This document shows positions 18,733 through 26,942 of a stretch of DNA of 64,000 nucleotides, in pieces. The notes below the pieces were generated by a model, which ran no database searches, was not told the origin of the DNA, and worked only from the letters and a program-made list of their open reading frames with translations. The translations under genes were made by a program, and so were the position numbers. Every line of letters starts with the position of its first letter. Position 1 is the stretch's first letter. The DNA is from CAZBRS01 sp964494475 (GTDB lineage Bacteria > Myxococcota_A > UBA9042 > CAZBRS01): NCBI GenBank assembly GCA_964494475.1, contig CAZBRS010000035.1:1-64000 (forward strand), written 5' to 3'.

Positions 18733-19874
18733 GGCCGCCTCCTTTGGCTTCGCGGGAGTGGAGTCGCCGACGCGCACGGTACCGAAACTGCGTGCTGGAT
18801 GGAGCGTTCGGCGTAATGAGGCCAGGTTCGCCAATCGAAGCGCGTGTAGGCCAGATGCCAGCGGCCGTCGGGGCCCTGCGCCAGTGCCCGCTCGGTGCCG
18901 GCCGTGTCGAGCCCGTCGACGGTGGTGGTCGCCCACGTTCCACCGACGGGAGAGGCCAGTGCCAAGTCGCCCGCGGCTGCGCGAAGGTAGGCCAGCCACG
19001 GAGCGCCATCTGCGGCGAGGCGTAACCGAACGTCGCTCCCAATCGGCGCTCCGTGGTCTACGATGACGCGTTTCCACGTGCCCGAGCGATTCGTAGCGTA
19101 GGCCAGCTTCATGGAGGGCATCAGCCGGAACGCGACGTGACCCCGCCCGTCGGCATCGACGGCGAGTGCCGGGCGATACCGTTCGTTGGCCGTCCAGACG
19201 TACGTCGGAGCCCCGTCGATCTCGAGGGACTCCGCGACCTCGAACGTCCACGCTCCCGACGCGTTCGAAGCGTACTCCAGCGAGCGGCGGGCGTTTCGCT
19301 GAAACAGGACGTGCGTGCTCCCTCCGGCTCCCAGCGCCAGGCCTCGTACGTTGAGTTGGTTGCCCCCCAGCGGGGTTTGCGGGATGGGCACGACGTCGTC
19401 TCCGGTCGTGCCACTGTCGTGCACGACCAGCGTCTCGCCGAACGGGCCGGGCGCGACCGTGCGCAGTTGGCCGTCCGGGAGAATGGCGAACAGGCCGTCG
19501 ACGGCGGGCACGAGGATGGACGTCCAGCCTTGACCGGTGCGGGTCGATACCCACACGCCGTAGGTCGACGGGACGGCCAATCGAACGAGGCCATCGTCGA
19601 GGTCGAGGACCGGGCATCCGGCGTCCTCGACGTGGACCTCGGGGGTCCAGGTGTCTCCCTCGAGCACGGCCACGTCGGCGTTGCCGTGGCTCATGGCGGC
19701 CACGACCAACGCCCCCTCGGGCGACACGACTGCCTCGATGCAGGCATCGTAGCGCGCCGCCATCAAGGGAGTGTCCTCGACCGCCCACGTCGACGGCGGT
19801 GCGTCCGTACACGACGCCGGTTCTCCCGCTAGACCCATCCCCAGCGCCTGAACCAGGATCAAGCCCGCGACCAT
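18729..19874 (-). CDS. Secreted propeller-like repeat protein (copy A)
   Basis: Exported protein of 381 residues with a short signal (LILVQALGMGLAG). Same repeat architecture as the paralogue at 14.9-16.0 kb: LEYASNASGAW, LAYATNRSGTW, and closing PDGRWHLAYTRFDW. The start PPSTWAV matches PPSTWSV of the paralogue. First gene of the five-gene secreted-protein operon. A TATAGT sequence (complement of 19896-19901) about 20 bases upstream of the ATG may be its -10 box, though no good -35 is seen. Confidence 0.8.
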   Translation of the reverse strand: MVAGLILVQALGMGLAGEPASCTDAPPSTWAVEDTPLMAARYDACIEAVVSPEGALVVAAMSHGNADVAVLEGDTWTPEVHVEDAGCPVLDLDDGLVRLAVPSTYGVWVSTRTGQGWTSILVPAVDGLFAILPDGQLRTVAPGPFGETLVVHDSGTTGDDVVPIPQTPLGGNQLNVRGLALGAGGSTHVLFQRNARRSLEYASNASGAWTFEVAESLEIDGAPTYVWTANERYRPALAVDADGRGHVAFRLMPSMKLAYATNRSGTWKRVIVDHGAPIGSDVRLRLAADGAPWLAYLRAAAGDLALASPVGGTWATTTVDGLDTAGTERALAQGPDGRWHLAYTRFDWRTWPHYAERSIQHAVSVPCASATPLPRSQRRRP

Positions 19875-19909
19875 GACGCCCCCCGAGAATGCCCGACTAT
19901 ATCATCCTT

Positions 19910-19922
19910 GCACGAATCGTGC
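19910..19922. promoter_or_regulatory. Inverted repeat GCACG-AAT-CGTGC in a divergent promoter region
   Basis: Perfect 5-base inverted repeat between the secreted-protein operon and the BRO-type gene, next to TATATCAT. It could be an operator for either direction. Short, so the support is weak. Confidence 0.3.
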
Positions 19923-20151
19923 CGAAGGGATCGTTCCCGGCGATGAGGCGCAACCATTTGAATTCATGAACTTCGTTCCCGCTGCGGGGGATCGCCGGGG
20001 GCTCCTGAAGAGCCCCTGTCCCACCCGGTTGTCCCGCATGGTGTCACGGTGTCCCGATCCGGTTGCCTTCCATCGCCTGACCAGAGTACCCTTCCCTGCA
20101 GCCGAAATGCCCGGCAGCTGCTTCTCCGGCCATGAACTCGGAGGATTGGGG

Positions 20152-21027
20152 ATGAAAGAATCCGACGGCGAGTCCGAGACCCGCGTGGCGCTGTTTCAGA
20201 AGCGCGAGATCCGCCGCGTCATCCACAGCGACGAATGGTGGTTCGTCATCACCGACGTCATCGCCGTCCTGACCGACGCCGCGGACCCTTCTGATTACTG
20301 GAAGAAGATGCGCAAGAGGGATCCTGACTTGGGCTTGGCCCTCCAGGGGGGGGGACAGATTGACCCCCCCCTTGCGCTGGAGTTCTCAACGGCCGGAGGT
20401 CCCCAGAAGATCCAGTGTTGGAACACGGCAGGGATCTTCCGCTTGATTCAGTCCATCCCCAGCCCCAAGGCCGAGCCGTTCAAGCGCTGGCTGGCGCGCG
20501 TCGGCAAAGAGCGCATCGACGAGATCGAGAACCCCGAACTGGCCATGGGCCGGATGCAGGAGCTCTACGAGAAGAAGGGCTACCCCCAGGACTGGATCGA
20601 CAAACGGGTGCGGGGTATCGCCGTCCGCCAGGACCTGACGGGCGAGTGGAGAGACCGCGGGGCCGCGACCAGCCTGGAGTTCGCCATTCTGACCAACGAG
20701 ATCATGCAGGGCGCCTTTGACCTCAAGGTCGACGACTACAAGCGGGTGAAGGCCCTGGAGCGGGAGAACCTGCGTGACCACATGACCGACATCGAGTTGA
20801 TCCTCACCATGCTGGCCGAGGCGACGACTACGACGCTGCACCGGGACCGGGGCTCGCGGGGCATGGCGCCCCTGCGGAAAGATGCGCAGGACGGCGGCGC
20901 GGTGGCGGGCAGAACACGCAAGGACATCGAAAGCAAGACGGGAAAACCCGTCATCACGCCAGAGAATTTCAAGCAACTGACTGCCCGGCGGCCGAAGAAG
21001 CTGAAGGCGGGAGACTCCGAGCGATGA
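20152..21027 (+). CDS. BRO-N family (prophage antirepressor-like) protein
   Basis: Protein of 291 residues. The ATG at 20152 is preceded by GGAGGA and gives the expected N-terminus (ALFQKREIRRVIHSDEWWF). The BRO-N DNA-binding domain occupies the first 120 residues. It is followed by the conserved blocks IQSIPSPKAEPFKRWLARVG, RGIAVRQDLTGEWRDRG and ENLRDHMTDIELILTMLAE. Such genes are widespread in bacterial genomes and phages as putative antirepressors or DNA-binding proteins. The base composition is less GC-biased than the neighbours, suggesting transfer. Its end overlaps the permease start by ATGA, an unexpected partner. The codons QGGGQIDPPL lie in a G9/C8 hairpin. Confidence 0.87.
   Translation: MKESDGESETRVALFQKREIRRVIHSDEWWFVITDVIAVLTDAADPSDYWKKMRKRDPDLGLALQGGGQIDPPLALEFSTAGGPQKIQCWNTAGIFRLIQSIPSPKAEPFKRWLARVGKERIDEIENPELAMGRMQELYEKKGYPQDWIDKRVRGIAVRQDLTGEWRDRGAATSLEFAILTNEIMQGAFDLKVDDYKRVKALERENLRDHMTDIELILTMLAEATTTTLHRDRGSRGMAPLRKDAQDGGAVAGRTRKDIESKTGKPVITPENFKQLTARRPKKLKAGDSER
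20346..20371. repeat. G9-N9-C8 hairpin inside the BRO-type gene
   Basis: Nine Gs, ACAGATTGA, then eight Cs form a strong potential stem within coding sequence. GGGGACAGATT...CCCC-like hairpins resemble ends of small mobile elements, but this stretch also aligns with the normal family position, so insertion is not proven. Confidence 0.35.
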
Positions 21028-22565
21028 GCGCGATCAATCCAGAGTTCCGCTACCGCTGGGCCGCCTGGGGCGATTTGAACGCCTTCTTCGGGCTGGTGCT
21101 CGACAACCTGTTGAACCTGGTGGTGCTCGCGGGCCTCTTGGCCGGGGTGTATGGCTTCCCGCTCGAGTTCGTGCTCACGCGCATGGTGCCGGGCACGGCG
21201 CTCGGGGTGCTGGTGGGCGACGTGCTCTACACGTGGCTGGCGTTCCGGCTGGCGCGGCGGACCGGGCGCCACGAGGTCACGGCCATGCCGCTCGGGCTCG
21301 ACACGCCCTCGACCATCGGCATCGTGTTCCTGGTGCTGGGGCCCGTGTACAAGGAGACGGGCGACGTGCACCTCGCCTGGGGCGTGGGCATGGCCACCAC
21401 GTTCTTCATGGGGCTCGTGAAGACCGCGTTCAGCTTCGCGGGCGACTGGGTGCGGCGCAACGTGCCCCAGGCCGGGCTGCTGGGCTCCATCGGCGGCGTG
21501 GGGCTCGCGCTCTTGTGCTTCTTCCCCATCGTCAAGGTGTTCTCGGCGCCGGTCGTGGGCCTGGTGTCGCTGGGGCTCGTGCTCTACACGCTGGTGGCGC
21601 GCTTCCCGTTGCCGGGGCGGCTGCCCGGCGCGGCGGTGGCGGTGCTGGCCGGCTCGGCGCTCTATTACGTGCTGGGGCCCGTGGGTTGGCTGGGCGTTCC
21701 CTTTCACGCCCCCGAGTTCACCTTCCAGCCGGCCTTTCCGTGGCCCACGCTCGTGCTGTTCGACCACCTGGCGCGCGCGCTGCCGTGGCTGCCCCTCGCC
21801 ATCCCCTTCGGGCTGCTCACGATCATCGGCGGCATCAACGTGACCGAGAGCGCGCGCGTGGCCGGCGACGACTACCGTACGCGCGACATCCTGCTGGTCG
21901 AGGCCTTCGCCACGCTGGTGGCGGCCTTCACGGGGGGCGTGGCGCAGTCGACGCCCTACATCGGGCACCCGGCCTACAAGGCCATGGGCGGACGCGCGGC
22001 CTACACGCTGGCCACGGGGCTGTTCGTGGGGCTCGGCGCCATGCTGGGGGTCGTGCCCTTCCTGGTGCAGGCCATCCCCACGGCGGCCGTGATGCCCATC
22101 CTGTTGTTCATCGGGCTCGAGATCGTGGCCCAGGCGCACCACGCCACGCCCCGGCACCACGCGGCGGCCGTGGTGCTGGCCTTCGTGCCCACGCTGGTCG
22201 AGCTCGTGCGCATCGAGCTCTCGACGTTCGGCGTCAGCCTCGCGAGCCTGCCCCCCGGCGACAACCGCGACGCCTTCCAGGCCATCCTGGTGCTGGGGCA
22301 CGGCTTCATCCTGTCGGCCATGCTGTGGGGGGGGGCGGCGGCGCACCTGATCGACCGGCGCCTGAAGGCGGCGGCGGCCTTCCTGGCCGTGTGCGCGCTG
22401 TTCACGCTCTGCGGGCTCATCCACTCGGTCACGCCCGAGGGCGGGCTGTACCTGCCCTGGCGCGTCGAGGGGAACCTGCACCTGCTGCTCGCCGCAGGCT
22501 ACGCGGTGCTGGCGCTCGGCCTGCTGGTGGCGGGGCCCCGCGCCGGGGAGCCTGCGGTCGGGTGA
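21024..22565 (+). CDS. NCS2-like (xanthine/uracil permease family) membrane transporter
   Basis: Integral membrane protein of 513 residues with about 12-14 hydrophobic segments from residue 20 to the end. It shows the family marks WGDLNAFFGLVLDNLLNLVVL, VTAMPLGLDTPSTIG and VAQSTPYIGHPAYKAMGGR. This subgroup of putative nucleobase/ascorbate transporters is distant from characterised UraA and UapA proteins, so the substrate is open. Translation starts inside the stop of the BRO-type gene; its ribosome site (GGGAG) lies in that gene. Coupling may be recent. Confidence 0.85.
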   Translation: MSAINPEFRYRWAAWGDLNAFFGLVLDNLLNLVVLAGLLAGVYGFPLEFVLTRMVPGTALGVLVGDVLYTWLAFRLARRTGRHEVTAMPLGLDTPSTIGIVFLVLGPVYKETGDVHLAWGVGMATTFFMGLVKTAFSFAGDWVRRNVPQAGLLGSIGGVGLALLCFFPIVKVFSAPVVGLVSLGLVLYTLVARFPLPGRLPGAAVAVLAGSALYYVLGPVGWLGVPFHAPEFTFQPAFPWPTLVLFDHLARALPWLPLAIPFGLLTIIGGINVTESARVAGDDYRTRDILLVEAFATLVAAFTGGVAQSTPYIGHPAYKAMGGRAAYTLATGLFVGLGAMLGVVPFLVQAIPTAAVMPILLFIGLEIVAQAHHATPRHHAAAVVLAFVPTLVELVRIELSTFGVSLASLPPGDNRDAFQAILVLGHGFILSAMLWGGAAAHLIDRRLKAAAAFLAVCALFTLCGLIHSVTPEGGLYLPWRVEGNLHLLLAAGYAVLALGLLVAGPRAGEPAVG

Positions 22566-22603
22566 GGCGCGCGTCGCCCGTCGCGCTACTCTCGGCGAGC
22601 CTG

Positions 22604-24277
22604 TCAGTCGAGGCACAGGCAGTAGGCGTCGCCCGTGTCGACGCGCCCTTCGAACATGCACACGCCGTACCACGCGCAGCCGCCGTTGCAATCCACCAGG
22701 TACGGTGTTCCCTGGTCGCAGCAGCACATCGCGGCGTCGCCGCCGCCGCAGAAGCACTGCCCGTCCCGCTCGCACGCGATGCCCGCGCAGGCGGCCGGCA
22801 CCGGGGCGTCGTTCCCGGGCACGTCGGGGCCGTCCGCGTCGGGGGCCGACGAGTCGGTGCTCCAGGCGTCGTCGCCCGACGCGGTGTCGTCGCCCGCGGG
22901 CTCGGCCCCGTCCACCGGCTCGGGCAGTTGCACCGGCGTGGACTGTCCCGCGGGCGCGCTGACTCCCTCCTGGGGCGGCGTGACGGCCACGCCCTCGGCC
23001 AGCCCCATCACGGTGGCCTCGATGCCGCCGGGCACGACGATGGCGGCGGCCTCGGGGGTGGGACCGGGGCTCAGCAGCATCTTCACTTCGCTGGCGGTGT
23101 CGTCCAGCCAGGTGACCATCGTGCCCGTCAGGTCGGCCGCGTTCCCCACCTGCAGGCTCCCCCAGCCATCGCTCAGCAGGGACTCGGGCGACGCGAGCCC
23201 GGTGGAGACCTCGGCCGACGCGGTCGCCTGCCTCACGAGCCCCGTGAAGTCATCGCTGAGCCCCGAGACGAGCGCCTGTGCGGTCTCTTCGTCCAGCCCC
23301 GTCCGGTCCTCGATGAACGCCTGGGCTCGGTCCTTGAGCGCGTTGATGGCGTCGGAGGCCATCAGGTCGAGCGGCGCGGTCAGCGCCTGCTCGGCGCGTA
23401 CGATGCTCCCCACGACGCCCTCGACCATCTCGGTCCCCTTGGTGAACGCCGCCCCCGCGACGCCGAGGCCACCGGCGACCGTCTTCTTGGCCAGGTCCCA
23501 GTACGAATCGCCGCCGGCGACCACCCCCGCGGCGCCCTCCTTCACCAGCATGTCGACCGGGCGACCCTTCACCTGGGAGGCCATGGCGTCGTAGTCGGGG
23601 TTCTCGTTGGCGGCGTCCTTGTTCAGGTTGTGCAGCGCCAGATCGTCGAGCTCGCCGGCCTTCAGTTTGGTCAGGAACGCGTCGGGGGAGTCCCCGAGGT
23701 CGGCGCCCAGGTTCCCCAGCCGGCCCTCGTCACGCAACTCCTGGGCGAAGGCGTGAATCTGCGTCTGCAGGCCGGGGCCGCCCTTCTCGAGCACGGCCAC
23801 GATGTTGTCGCGCTCGGATTTCTTGGCCCCGTCGGCCCAGCCGAACACCGAAGGGAAGAACCCCGACAGGGACAACGCGTAGCGCGCGTGGGCCGCGCCG
23901 CTCCCCGCGCCCATGGCCGCCGCCCACGCGGCCTTGCCTTCCAGGGACGAGAGCGCCGCCTCGAGCGCCGGCCGGTGAGCCCGCAGCTTGTCGGCCACGG
24001 CGTGGAGCGAATCGTACGCGTCGGCGACCACCTGCGGGTCCGACCAGTCGATCGTCGGATCGAACAGGGGCTTGGTGCCCCCCTGCGAGAACACCAGCAA
24101 GAGCGTGGCCATGGCCTCGTGTTCGAGCCCGATGGCCATCACGAGCGCGTCGACGTCCTCGGCGTTGGTGGTCGAAACCGAAGGCTGGGGCAGAGGGCCT
24201 CCATCGGAGCCTCCGCAGGAGACCGGCAGCATCATCGAGACGACGAGGAGGACAGCGACCGTGGGCCTGGCGTTCAT
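22604..24277 (-). CDS. Unrecognised lipoprotein with C-terminal cysteine cluster
   Basis: Exported protein of 557 residues; no family recognised. The second of two adjacent ATGs is preferred because GGAGGA lies 6-7 bases before it. The signal ends at VSCGG. Residues 30-330 are mostly alpha-helical and rich in Ala/Gly/Asp. They include a glycine-rich hydrophobic stretch (KKTVAGGLGVAGAAF) that could insert in or touch a membrane. A Pro/Asp/Ser-rich linker follows. The last 60 residues hold about twelve cysteines (CAGIACERDGQCFCGGG, MCCCDQG, CNGGCAWYGVC, YCLCLD), probably a disulfide-rich knot. Lone gene, convergent with the permease. Confidence 0.72.
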   Translation of the reverse strand: MNARPTVAVLLVVSMMLPVSCGGSDGGPLPQPSVSTTNAEDVDALVMAIGLEHEAMATLLLVFSQGGTKPLFDPTIDWSDPQVVADAYDSLHAVADKLRAHRPALEAALSSLEGKAAWAAAMGAGSGAAHARYALSLSGFFPSVFGWADGAKKSERDNIVAVLEKGGPGLQTQIHAFAQELRDEGRLGNLGADLGDSPDAFLTKLKAGELDDLALHNLNKDAANENPDYDAMASQVKGRPVDMLVKEGAAGVVAGGDSYWDLAKKTVAGGLGVAGAAFTKGTEMVEGVVGSIVRAEQALTAPLDLMASDAINALKDRAQAFIEDRTGLDEETAQALVSGLSDDFTGLVRQATASAEVSTGLASPESLLSDGWGSLQVGNAADLTGTMVTWLDDTASEVKMLLSPGPTPEAAAIVVPGGIEATVMGLAEGVAVTPPQEGVSAPAGQSTPVQLPEPVDGAEPAGDDTASGDDAWSTDSSAPDADGPDVPGNDAPVPAACAGIACERDGQCFCGGGDAAMCCCDQGTPYLVDCNGGCAWYGVCMFEGRVDTGDAYCLCLD

Positions 24278-24628
24278 GGGCATTCCTCCAGGGTGAATCG
24301 GCGGGCACTCTAGCCGGGCGACGCGTGCGCTTCAAGTCTCGAGGCGCTCGGCCACGCGCCTCCTCGATCGACGCCGGAAGGCGGCGGCGCCCTTCCTCGG
24401 CGTGTGGCGTGTGCGCGTTGTTCACACGCTGCGGGCCCGCGCGGGGCGAATTCTACGCGCGCCTCACGAGTCAGGCCGAGGGTGTGGCACCGCCATGGCC
24501 GTGCTCGCGTTCTCTTCGAGTCCGAGCCTTCCGGATCGCCTCGAAGACCCCGCTCCGCTCCTCGACCCCGACCTTGACCGGGAAGCTACCCCCGGCCATA
24601 CTCGGCCGCATGGGGCGAAAGGCCGTTG
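24278..24628. other. Divergent intergenic region, no gene seen
   Basis: Between the Cys-tailed lipoprotein and the radical SAM gene. Short frames cross it on both strands but none has a ribosome site plus recognisable protein. It must carry both divergent promoters; no strong -35/-10 pair was found. Confidence 0.5.
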
Positions 24629-25462
24629 ATGCGTTCCATGCGCGGGTCTATCCCCGAGGTCGCCTGTAAGAGCGCGCTCACGAGGTGCGGCATCCCCGGC
24701 GTCGACTTCGCCGTGAACCCCTACGTGGGCTGCACCCACGCCTGCGTGTACTGCTACGCCAGCTTCATGAAGCGCTTCACGGGCCACGTCGAGCCGTGGG
24801 GAACGTACGTCGAGGCCAAGTCCAACGTGGCCGAGGTGCTGGCGCGCCAGGTTCGTCGGCCGCGAGCCGGCAAGGTGATGCTCACGAGCGTGACCGACGG
24901 CTGGCAGCCCGCCGAGGCCACGCATCGCCTGTCGCGCGCCTGCCTCGAGGCCCTGGTGGGCAGCGGGCTGTCGGTGGGTGTGCTCACCAAGTCGGACCTG
25001 GTGCTCCGCGACCTCGACGTGCTCGCGGCCTTTCGCGACGTGGTGGGGGCGTGGCGCGTGTCGGTGGGCTTCTCGGTGACCACCCTCGACGACGGGCTCG
25101 CGCGCTGGCTCGAGCCGGGCGCGCCGCCCCCGTCGGCCCGCCTGGCGGCCCTCGAGCAGCTCTCGCGGGCGGGCGTGCCCACCTGGGTGTTCGTGGCGCC
25201 CGTGCTGCCCGGGCTCACCGACGCCCCCGAGGCCCTGGCGGCGCTGATCGGCGGAGCGCGCCGGCGCGGCGCAGGCGAGGTGCTGGTCGATCCCTTCACC
25301 TTCTACCCGGCGGCCGTGACGGGGCTGCGGGCCGTGATCGAGGAGCGCGCGCCGTCAGCGCGGCGCGTGTTCGAGGCGGCCTGCGCGCGGCCCCGCGACT
25401 GGCGCGCCTGGGTCCGGCGCGAAGCGGCCCGGGCCCTTCAGATGGCGGCGCCGTTGGCGTGA
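24629..25462 (+). CDS. SPL-type radical SAM protein
   Basis: Radical SAM enzyme of about 277 residues related to the spore-photoproduct-lyase/Rv2578c group. The 4Fe-4S motif is CTHACVYCYA (C-x3-C-x2-C) near residue 36, preceded by NPYVGCTH. It continues with LTSVTDGWQPAE and a TIM-barrel-like series of strands (VGVLTKSD, VSVGFSVTT, TWVFVAPVLPG). Length is normal for this group of unassigned enzymes, sometimes linked to DNA repair. The start lies among TTG/ATG/ATG choices within 12 bases; the first ATG is used. Its 3' end overlaps the convergent CDF gene by 25 bases. Confidence 0.87.
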   Translation: MRSMRGSIPEVACKSALTRCGIPGVDFAVNPYVGCTHACVYCYASFMKRFTGHVEPWGTYVEAKSNVAEVLARQVRRPRAGKVMLTSVTDGWQPAEATHRLSRACLEALVGSGLSVGVLTKSDLVLRDLDVLAAFRDVVGAWRVSVGFSVTTLDDGLARWLEPGAPPPSARLAALEQLSRAGVPTWVFVAPVLPGLTDAPEALAALIGGARRRGAGEVLVDPFTFYPAAVTGLRAVIEERAPSARRVFEAACARPRDWRAWVRREAARALQMAAPLA

Positions 25463-26880
25463 TCGCGGGGCGTGTCGCTCGGCTCCACGTGGATGCACAC
25501 CCGCCCGGGCTCGGCGAGCCCCGCGCGCACGGCTCGCTCGAGGCGCTCGGCCACGCGGTGGGCCTCGGCCACGGTCAGGGTGGGCGGCACGTGGCAGGTG
25601 AACGACAGGCTGGTGCGGGAGCCGTGGCGCCGCACCGACAGGTGGGTGTAGCCGAGCGCCGTGGGGTCCGACGCGACGAGGTCGCGCACCAGGGCCTCGA
25701 TCTCGGGCGCGTCGGGGGCGACGTGGGCGGTCACGCGGTGCGTGCCGCGGGGCTCGATGTGGCTGACCACCTGGCTGACGGACGGGAAGGCCTGCTTCAG
25801 GGCCACCTCGAAGGCTGTGGCGATGCCGTGCCCGGCCGTGACGTTCAGCTCGGCCTCGACCTCGAGGTGCAGCTCGACCTGCGTGGCGCTCTCTAGGTCG
25901 ACGATACGTACGTTGTGCACGTCGAGGCCATGCTCGGCCGCCAGGCGGCGCACGGCGACGGGGCTCACCTCGACGGGCAGGCCCGCCCGCGACGGCGGCT
26001 CGACGTGCACCACCACGTCGGCGCCTGGCGACACGCGCAGCACCTCGTGCTCGACCCGGTGGGCCAGATCGTGCCCGTCGTGCAGCGACATGCCCTCGGC
26101 CACGCGCACGGTGAGGTCGACGAAGGTCTGCGGCCCGGCCTGGCGCACCCGGGTCTGCAGCACCTCGACCACGCCGTCGACGTCGCAGGCCTGCTCGATC
26201 TGCTCCTTCAGCCCGCTGGGCGCCTCGTCGAGAAGATCGCCGATGGAGCGCCGCCCCAGCTTCAGGCTGACCCAGATCACGATGCCCGCCACGCCCAGGG
26301 CCGCCAGCGCGTCGGCCATCTGCAGCCAGGGCGCGCCCACCAGGTCCGAGACGCGCACCAGCAGCAGGCCGGCGAGGACCACGGTCGACGACCACACGTC
26401 GGTCGAGAAGTGCAGCGCGTCGGCCTCGAGGGCCTGGCTGTGGTACTTCCGGGCCACGCGGGCCAGGGCGCGCGAGCGGGACAGGTCGATGACGATCGAG
26501 GCCGCCATGACCGCGAACGCGGCCCAGGAGGCGTCGACCTCGTGGGGCTTGCCCACCAGGCGTTCGACGGCCTCGACGAGGATCCACACGCAGGTGACCA
26601 GCAGCAGCACGGTCTCGAACAGCGCCGAGAGGTTCTCGACCTTGCCGTGGCCGTAGACGTGGCGTTCGTCGGCGGGTCGCGCCGAGGCCTTCACGGCGAA
26701 GAACGTGACCACGGCGGCGACCAGGTCCAACGCCGAGTGCAGCGCCTCGGACAGGATGCCGAGCGAGCCCGTGAGCAGGCCCACGACCAGCTTGCCGGCC
26801 GTGAGCACCACGGCGGCCGCGACCGACGTGAGCGCGACGGTGCGTTTTTCCCTGTGACCGGCGGCTGACGTGTCGTTCAT
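25438..26880 (-). CDS. Cation diffusion facilitator with extended cytoplasmic tail
   Basis: Metal cation exporter of 480 residues (CDF family; Zn, Co, Fe or Mn). Six membrane helices span residues about 15-215. Metal sites are visible as ALHSALD (His48, Asp52) and ADALHFSTD in helix 5. After the usual cytoplasmic dimerisation domain (DGVVEVLQTRVRQAGPQTFVDL, with H...H ligands) come two further ferredoxin-like segments (VHNVRIVDLESATQVELHLEV and HRVTAHVAPDAPEIEALV). The tail is therefore about 170 residues longer than in standard members of about 300. The ATG was chosen because the helix order and a normal N-terminus start there. Confidence 0.92.
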   Translation of the reverse strand: MNDTSAAGHREKRTVALTSVAAAVVLTAGKLVVGLLTGSLGILSEALHSALDLVAAVVTFFAVKASARPADERHVYGHGKVENLSALFETVLLLVTCVWILVEAVERLVGKPHEVDASWAAFAVMAASIVIDLSRSRALARVARKYHSQALEADALHFSTDVWSSTVVLAGLLLVRVSDLVGAPWLQMADALAALGVAGIVIWVSLKLGRRSIGDLLDEAPSGLKEQIEQACDVDGVVEVLQTRVRQAGPQTFVDLTVRVAEGMSLHDGHDLAHRVEHEVLRVSPGADVVVHVEPPSRAGLPVEVSPVAVRRLAAEHGLDVHNVRIVDLESATQVELHLEVEAELNVTAGHGIATAFEVALKQAFPSVSQVVSHIEPRGTHRVTAHVAPDAPEIEALVRDLVASDPTALGYTHLSVRRHGSRTSLSFTCHVPPTLTVAEAHRVAERLERAVRAGLAEPGRVCIHVEPSDTPRDHANGAAI

Positions 26881-26942
26881 GGTGGGCACGAGTCTACCGC
26901 GTGGCGCGGCGTTCGAAAGGGAGAATCGATCGGGGGCGAGGG

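Noticed and set aside
20346..20371. Insertion of a small mobile element in the BRO-type gene
   Set aside because: The hairpin is real, but the residues QIDPPL fall where family members have similar residues, and the frame is intact; insertion cannot be shown.
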